Positions 57,908-64,000 of a stretch of DNA of 64,000 nucleotides are shown one piece after another. The notes below the pieces were generated by a model. That model ran no database searches and was not told where the DNA came from. It saw only the letters and a list, made by a program, of their open reading frames with translations. This stretch comes from Hymenopus coronatus (taxonomy: Eukaryota > Arthropoda > Insecta > Mantodea > Hymenopodidae). The stretch is taken from positions 371,559,132 to 371,623,131 of the forward strand of contig CM060900.1 in the NCBI GenBank assembly GCA_030762935.1. Direction: 5' to 3'. Positions within the stretch are counted from its first letter, which is position 1; the number at the start of each line of letters is the position of its first letter. The position numbers and the translations under genes are program-made.

Positions 57908-60378
57908 CAGTGTTTCCGAACCTCTTGAAGTTCAAGGCACCCTTGGGAATAACATTAAATACCAGGGGCACCCTTCCTTGAATTAAAAGAAAATTAAGCT
58001 TAACATGTTAATTTATTGAAATATTGTATAATAATAACGTACACCACAACATAACACAGTAAACTTTACTACAATCACTGAGTAAAAATACATCAATAGA
58101 TTTTGTTCGATTAATGATTAATGTGAAACTTGTGATTGATGCTTAGAGCACAGATATGTGATGTCGGGTCTTACAGTTGACAGTGAAACACGCAAATCAT
58201 CCTCAAGGGTATTCAGTCTATTTCTTGCTTTGCATTTTATTGTCACCATAGCAGAGAAGGCTTGCTCGCATAGATAGGATGTTGAAAAGGGCAAAAGTGC
58301 GTTAATTGCTTTCTTCATTAGGTTAGGGTACCCAAAAACTAGCCACCGACGCCTCACTCTTGGTGAACTTACCTTTGAGTGTGGAATCAGCGCAAAGATC
58401 AATAAATTCATCTCGTTCGCAAGCAGTGAAATCTATTTCCTCTGCACTGTCTACGAAATCAAATGGTGAGACAACCCAGTCGAGATTCGTAGTGGAAATA
58501 GTTGGAAAGTACGCATCTATTGCATCTTGCAATCTTGATAAGTGACCACAAATGCGGTCTTTCAGTTTACCCAGATCTTTATCTCCTGCCACATTAAGAA
58601 GAGATGGAAAGTTCGACAAATCTCCTTTTTGAGCTGCAGACTTCCAAGAACTAAGTTTTCTTTTAGAACCCTTCATTTTATTGGTTGAGGAGATTATTGT
58701 TTCATGTCGACCCTGCATCGAAACATTCAGTTCATTCAGCTTATGAAAAATATCTGCCAGATACGACAGTTCAAAACACCAAGAATCACTTAGTAAGAGC
58801 TCATTAAATGTGTCTTGATTTTTCATCCTTAAAAAAGTTTTTAGCTGTTCTTTAAGTTCGAGAAACCGGTTCAATACACAACCCCGCGACAACCACCTTA
58901 CTTCTGTGTGAAGTAACAAAGAGGTATGAGCTGCATCTGTTGCGCGACATAACTGTTCAAAAATTCTGCACTTTAAAGGTCGAGACTTCATATAGTTCAG
59001 CATTTTCACAACTTGGTTAAACACTTCAGCAAAATCTTCATTACACGCTTTCACGACTAATGCCTCTCTATGCAGAAAACAGTGAGTTATAATAATGGAT
59101 GGATTTTCATTGAGAGCTCTGGCAGTAAAACCTTTAATTTTCCCAGTCATAGATGGTGCACCATCTGTACATATACCACAAGTCTTTCCATGAAAGCTCA
59201 TGGTCATTGAGATAGGAATTAATAGAAACGAAAATATCATGGCCTGTGGTTGTAGTCTCCAGCAGTCTACAGAACAGAAACTGTTCACTAATATCTTTTT
59301 CATCAATATATCTGATAAAACCAAGGAGTTGCGGTTTGTCACCAATATCGAGACTCTCATCTACTTGCAAAGCAAATGTTCTATAAGTTTTTATTTTCTC
59401 CGTGACTTGTTCGTTAATATTGCATGACATTTCAGATATCCTGCAGCTGATTGTGTTGTTGGACAGGAACTTTCGAAATTTGATTAGCTGCTTCTTCGCC
59501 AAGTATTGTTGAAGCTATAACTTGACATGCAGGGCCAATGATTACCTCTCCAAGAGTATGAGGTTTCTTTTTTTTAGCTATCAGTTCTGCTACTTTAAAT
59601 GAAGCTTCAAGAGCAGTATCACCTATGGTCATTCTCTTTACCATTCGCACAGCTGTTTTCTTCTCCCCTTCTAATATATGTGAAAAATACATTACACTTT
59701 TCTGTGACACACTAGGATGCTTTGTTGTAAGATGCCGCTTCAGTTTGCTAGGTACCATGGCCTCGTAGCTAAGTGTTTCGCCACAAACTAAACACACAGG
59801 GATAGGGTTTTCCTCGTTGTTATTCCACTTAAATCCATACACTAAGTAACTGTCCTGGTATGTTCTTTTCTTTCGTTTGTCTTCTTTATGTGGTGAATTC
59901 GACGGTCCGGGAGAAACTGTAAGATTTGGCTTCTTAAAGCAAGCAGTAGGAGTCGACTGTTCACTTTCACTGTCCTGGCGTTTACGTTTAACAATGAACT
60001 TATCCATAGCTAAACACTGTGAATCAACGCGAGGAAGACAACTGAAAGCGCCAAGCGGCGTACACTTTTATATATTCATCTGTCGAAGTCTCGGGAATGT
60101 TCGTGAGGAAGCGAGTAGTCTCGGGAATGTTCGGCAGGGTATAGCTGTAATGCCATCTGTGGGATACTAGTGTAACTGAATTATTGAAATGAATCGACCA
60201 CTATCACCATCTGCCGTGCACGAGAGTAATTGATTTGACTTATTTTATTTCAAGACCTTACAAGACTTAAGGCTTCAGTAGAAGGTATTTTTTTTTGTTT
60301 ATCTCAATATCTCGCTGCACCCCTTAGCCAATCACACGGCACCCTAGGGTGCCGGGGCACACCGGTTGGGAACCGTTG
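57908..60378 (-). mobile_element. hAT transposon, near full length
   Basis: 2471 bp with an 8-bp target duplication, the hAT hallmark. Imperfect terminal repeats: CAGTGTTTCCGAACC at the left, CAACGGTTCCCAACC (reverse complement) at the right. It encodes a BED-finger transposase on the minus strand, related to the ZBED5/SCAND3-like hAT group. Confidence 0.95.
58118..60007 (-). pseudogene. hAT transposase with BED zinc finger, three frameshifts
   Basis: Four overlapping open segments make one protein of about 625 residues. MDKFIVKRKR starts at 60007. BED-type finger: CLVCGETLSYEAMVPSKLKR then HLTTKH. Catalytic region: FALQVDESLDIGDKPQLLGF (first Asp) and CGICTDGAPSMTGKIKGF (second Asp). Middle: HCFLHREALVVKA and LLHTEVRWLSRGCVL. 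C-terminal hAT dimerisation block: YPNLMKKAINALLPFSTSYL then CEQAFSAM, with the catalytic Glu. Single-base frameshifts lie near 59500, 59190 and 58380; no other damage is obvious. Host-domesticated relatives of this group exist, but this copy is broken. Confidence 0.92.
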
Positions 60379-60386
60379 TTTTAGAG
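60379..60386. repeat. hAT target-site duplication, right copy
   Basis: TTTTAGAG, identical to 57900-57907. Confidence 0.95.
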
Positions 60387-60423
60387 GTTTGATTTAATTT
60401 GATAAGCCAATTAATTGTACTAA

Positions 60424-60702
60424 ACACCACTTACTTGGGATTTTTGCCGCAGCATGTTTTGAAGGACTAGTTTCCTTCATTTTCAACCAGATATTGACTT
60501 ATTTCTTGTGCTGAAGCTTGTAATGTTGTCACTGCTGTCTCCTCTGGTGGTAGTTCAAGAAACTTCCTAAACACATCCTGCAGAATGCCAAAATTGAAAA
60601 CTCTATTGCTTCACCACAAGAAATTAGTCGAGATCCAGTTGAAAATGAAGGAAACTAGTCCTTCGAAACATGTTCAGGCAAAAATCCCAAATAAGTGTTG
60701 TT
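60424..60702. repeat. PLE-type foldback with arms of about 69 bp
   Basis: Arms 60424-60492 and 60634-60702 are reverse complements at close to 90 percent. Both hold GAAGGAAACTAGTCCTTC, itself a perfect small hairpin, preceded by GTTGAAAAT and followed in the right arm by GAAAC. The loop is about 140 bp and non-coding. Comparable with the 23.8 kb and 63.1 kb structures. Confidence 0.85.
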
Positions 60703-60801
60703 TATTGTAATTAATCAACTCTTATTATAACAACACTATTTTCAAACTTCCATGATAAGAAGAGTGATTTTAAAGGTTCTTAAATGTAATGTTTTACTCA
60801 C

Positions 60802-60947
60802 CATAAATGTGGGCTTTTCCTTTATTCTTTCCCAAGTAGTGTGACCTGGCACTACCCGAAAAACTGGTGCCATTCCCTGACTATACATTTTTGTCTGGCG
60901 ATTCAGATTCACAATCTTTAATCTCACCAAGGCATGAGGTACACCAC
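60802..60947 (-). CDS. AGBL5: CCP5/AGBL5 exon, N-terminal domain
   Basis: A 146-bp exon after acceptor TTCAATGCAG and before donor GTGAGT. It begins with the last two bases of a Gly codon and ends on a complete codon, fitting the exon at 45934-46084. It encodes GVPHALVRLKIVNLNRQTKM, then YSQGMAPVFRVVPGHTTWER and IKEKPTFM. The YSQGMAP block with the following W-E-R-I is the conserved N-terminal beta-sandwich signature of CCP5 that packs against the catalytic domain. Upstream exons with the start codon are not visible between here and the window end. Confidence 0.95.
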
Positions 60948-63030
60948 CTGCATTGAACATACAATCAAAACAACAATCAAAACAACCCTGTATTCCATGT
61001 ATAATTTATTAAAGCAATCCAAAATAAATAAATAGTTGGCATTTTAAAATTAACTACAATCTTATGAAAATTAATTTTTGCAGTGCTTTTATTACAAATT
61101 CCTTTATAATCAATATTTTTTTTGTTCTCTAACCACATGATAATAATAAATAATAAGGTATTAGTCATTAAGTAATTACAAATATTGCAAGAGATTATCA
61201 ATAACAGTTATATACACTAATTCTATACTACAGTATAACCTCCAGGATTACGACTTCAAATTCCATCTTTAAGCATACAATATATTTGACACAATATCCT
61301 GCTACATGTTAGTCTGGTTCACATTTTCAAATTGTTGTACACTATAAATGATCCATTATCTTTCAGCCTATAATAATTTCAGGTGATTAGCATCCAAAAT
61401 TGTTGAGCACAATACTATTAATATTCCATGTGTTTATTAATATACAGGAAGAGAGCTGAATGGACCTGACTGTGGCCCAAACTACTGTCCAATGTTATCA
61501 AATTTACCAAGAACTATTCTAAATGCAGTAATGACCGTCAATAAGGATCTCTTCAAAAAAAAAAAAAAAAACAAGCAGCAAAAATGGAGAACTGGGAGAG
61601 GATAATAAAGAGTTTGAATCAAGAGAGAACCATTTACACAGATCCGTCATTCCCAACATTTCCCAGCTGTGTCTCAATTTTATGTTCTGTAAAATCTATG
61701 CCCCCTCTACAGTTATTACATATATTTTGTTCTCAAAAATGCTTATATTTTAGAATGAAGAGTAAAGGAGTTTAAAGGGTAAATAATTACATTCTTTTAG
61801 CAAAAATTATAGATGTGTGACAAACAGAAATCTAACCTGAAATATAAACAAATAATCATAACTCAACAAACTGTGAATAATAGCCTGCTGCTGAGCAGAA
61901 GTTTAATCCTCCTTTAGTCATGTAATGAAGGTTGTTTCAAAGTCAAAACTGGTTTGTTGTAGTTCTGCCCTTATTGTGCTACCCTCAGTACCTCCTGTCA
62001 ATTCCCTTTCAAGCTGGGTAGTAGCATGCTTGTTATTGCAAGTTGTGATTCCAGTTTGTAAGAACATACTTTTAATAATATGCCATTAAACACCAGTAAT
62101 TCTCTATGTTGTGACCTTTCTTCCTTCTGAATTTCAAATTAAAATTCTCATTTGAATCATATTTATATTATTTCTTCTGATTTCAGCTTTTAAATATGAA
62201 TGAGAAAGGGCGGAGCATCACACAGATGATTATGAAAATGCTCAATGAACTTACAGAATGGTGAAAATGATGACAATACATAAACATCAAGGCAGTGATA
62301 CTATCTCACTTTCTGAAGAATCTGGAGATGGATTTTTTTTTTTTCATTCCAAGCAAGTCATGCAGCTTGTTTTGCAATAAAATTATAAATAACCAGTCAG
62401 AATAATATTGAGATCAGTAATTCAAATACTACGTAATAGCGATAATAAATGATCTGTAATTCAATGGAGCAAGTATACAACTCATCTATGGATGAAGCTG
62501 GTTTAGATTCTCAACAGTTTTCACTTCCTTCTTTCCTTCAGACATGTGGAAAGATGATAAAACAAAAATAATACCTCAATGTACAAACCACCAATTGTTA
62601 TAGTGTGTTACATTTACCCAGAGTCAAAGCCCATGAACAAAATGCATGAAGCACTTCTGATGCATGGAACCTCTTCTTTGCAGATTCATTTCTATGAAAA
62701 TGTTGTTGTGATTCTCTATCTAGTCAGGGTGTGCATTTGGAATGGAAGTTCTAGCTACTTCAGCTAAAACATATTTAGCTTTAATGTTAATAAACGTATT
62801 GTTTCCCGGTGTTCTTGCACTCACTCTTATGACAAAACACAATCACAATATATTATATCACATTAATAAGTGGGCAAGACAGCATCACTTCGAAAGCCTT
62901 ACTTTCCCATTCAGCAATTCTGCAGTTTTAAGTTCCAAAAACTAAATTTATACTCTAACAAACTTGCACTTAATACATGTATAATATTATGAAATTACTT
63001 ACAGTGAAGCCTAATCAGATTGATTAATAT
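60948..63030. other. Intronic sequence upstream of the CCP5 exon
   Basis: AT-rich, with A- and T-tracts near 61560 and 62335. No exon or mobile-element motif recognised. Confidence 0.5.
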
Positions 63031-63192
63031 GGTTGATGTTTACACACACTTCACTTATTTTTATTGAGTAGGACAATTGTTTCACAGGCCCTTGCCCACA
63101 TCGTCAGCTGTAGTGGTTCAATAGCTGATGATGCGGGCATTGTACTATTCAATGAAACAAGTGAAGTATATGTACAAATGTCAACCACATTG
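63031..63192. repeat. PLE terminal foldback
   Basis: Arms 63031-63109 and 63122-63192 are imperfect reverse complements. The left arm matches the non-coding end of PLE B at 35464-35530 (ACACACTTCACTTA, GACAATTGTTTC, CATCGTCAGCTG against CATCCTCAGCTG). The minus strand of the left arm reads CTGACGA ... GAAAC, the plus strand of the right arm CTGATGA ... GAAAC. Confidence 0.8.
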
Positions 63193-64000
63193 ATAAACTT
63201 ATACTTAATATTTAATTAAATATTTAAAGGTTTTCTGCTAATATGTGCACAGCACATTTGCCCCTTACACAACCACTTCATCAAGTAACTTGTCACAGAC
63301 TGGCTAAGCAAACTCATGCTATCTTAAGTGTGGTTTCAGGGCATTATATTTTGAAAAGTTACTCCTAGGTTACCATTGGCTTTTGAGGCTATACTTCGAA
63401 TTTGGTTTGCCGATGCACCTACGTTTGCTCCGCTATGTGTTGTTTGAACACAAAGAACCAAACCTTTTCCTAAAGTTTTATGATGCCACATACCAAAGTC
63501 TTCCTAAGGATTTTATATTGCCAATACATTCAACAACATGCCCTAAATGAAAATATATGTAATAATGGAATAGAATTCACTGTCCTTAATTTAAGTCTAA
63601 ACAAGCCAATGTATAATTAATAATACTATTTACATTGCAGCATTTTATAGTACACTACTAATATAATTGGATCAGAGACAGTTAAAAAGTTATCAGATAA
63701 TCTAAGATAGTCTCAATGTGCATACACATTAATGGGTAGAAGGAGATGTTATACTCACTAATATGGCTGAAACTACTATCAGGATCCTCTAAATTTGGCT
63801 TTTTGCATTTTGGAGAACGTCTTCATTGTTAGTTCCTTAGCATAGCATCAGGCACACCTACAACCATTTATTCAGTTGGTCTTTAAGGAACGAATTATTC
63901 TCAAATCCAGAAGCAGCAGAAGGCTAGTGCAGTTTACCAGAATATAACTTAGACGCTTTTAGAAAAAAAAATGAAAAATGGCCTGTTATTTATGGACGCT
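63193..64000. other. Intronic sequence, nothing recognised
   Basis: AT-rich to the window edge. The CCP5 exon expected upstream of the Gly-Gly junction was searched for on the minus strand and not seen. Confidence 0.45.

Overview
This is a metazoan nuclear window: clearly AT-rich, no prokaryotic gene organisation, GT-AG introns of 9-15 kb, and abundant tRNA-derived SINEs, LINEs, Penelope-like, Ty3/gypsy, Tc1/mariner and hAT elements. The repeat mix and the protein fit an invertebrate, perhaps an arthropod, but the sequence does not fix the species.

Only one host gene is supported: a cytosolic carboxypeptidase of the CCP5/AGBL5 type on the minus strand. Four coding exons (60802-60947, 45934-46084, 31300-31490, 21555-22506) have consistent splice sites and phases and join into about 480 contiguous codons. 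They cover the end of the N-terminal domain, the HPGE zinc motif and the DLH zinc histidine. The 5' exons lie beyond the right edge. The 3' exons, including the catalytic-glutamate exon, are not seen in the first 21.5 kb, so that intron exceeds 21 kb or runs off the window.

Everything else is intronic and largely mobile-element debris. Region by region: 0.6-1.5 kb Penelope-like (PLE) fragment carrying a small insertion; 2.7-3.0 kb SINE-like repeat; 4.6-5.8 kb mariner with TA target sites; 6.4-8.5 kb PLE bounded by inverted repeats; 8.9-9.2 kb inverted repeat; 11.9-16.2 kb decayed CR1-like LINE; 18.4-19.5 kb SINE sequences; 23.8-24.0 kb perfect-armed hairpin; 24.3, 28.3, 28.6, 37.0 and 37.3 kb copies of one SINE family; 30.5-31.2 kb tandem duplication; 32.2 kb second tRNA-SINE; 33.2-34.1 kb mariner remnant; 35.5-36.5 kb two PLE pieces in opposite orientation.

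Two nested stacks dominate the right half. At 38.7-45.8 kb a minus-strand gypsy element (LTR, gag and protease only) is invaded by an RTE-type LINE in its leader and by a LINE with a 5' inversion in its LTR. At 48.4-57.2 kb an old PLE is split by a complete-length gypsy element, which carries a tRNA-SINE in gag and a Tc1-like transposon in the integrase region. At 57.9-60.4 kb an almost full hAT transposon with an 8-bp target duplication sits inside the second unit of a 148-bp tandem duplication. PLE-type foldbacks occur at 60.4-60.7 and 63.0-63.2 kb. No protein-coding transposon here is fully intact; the inverted LINE is the least decayed.
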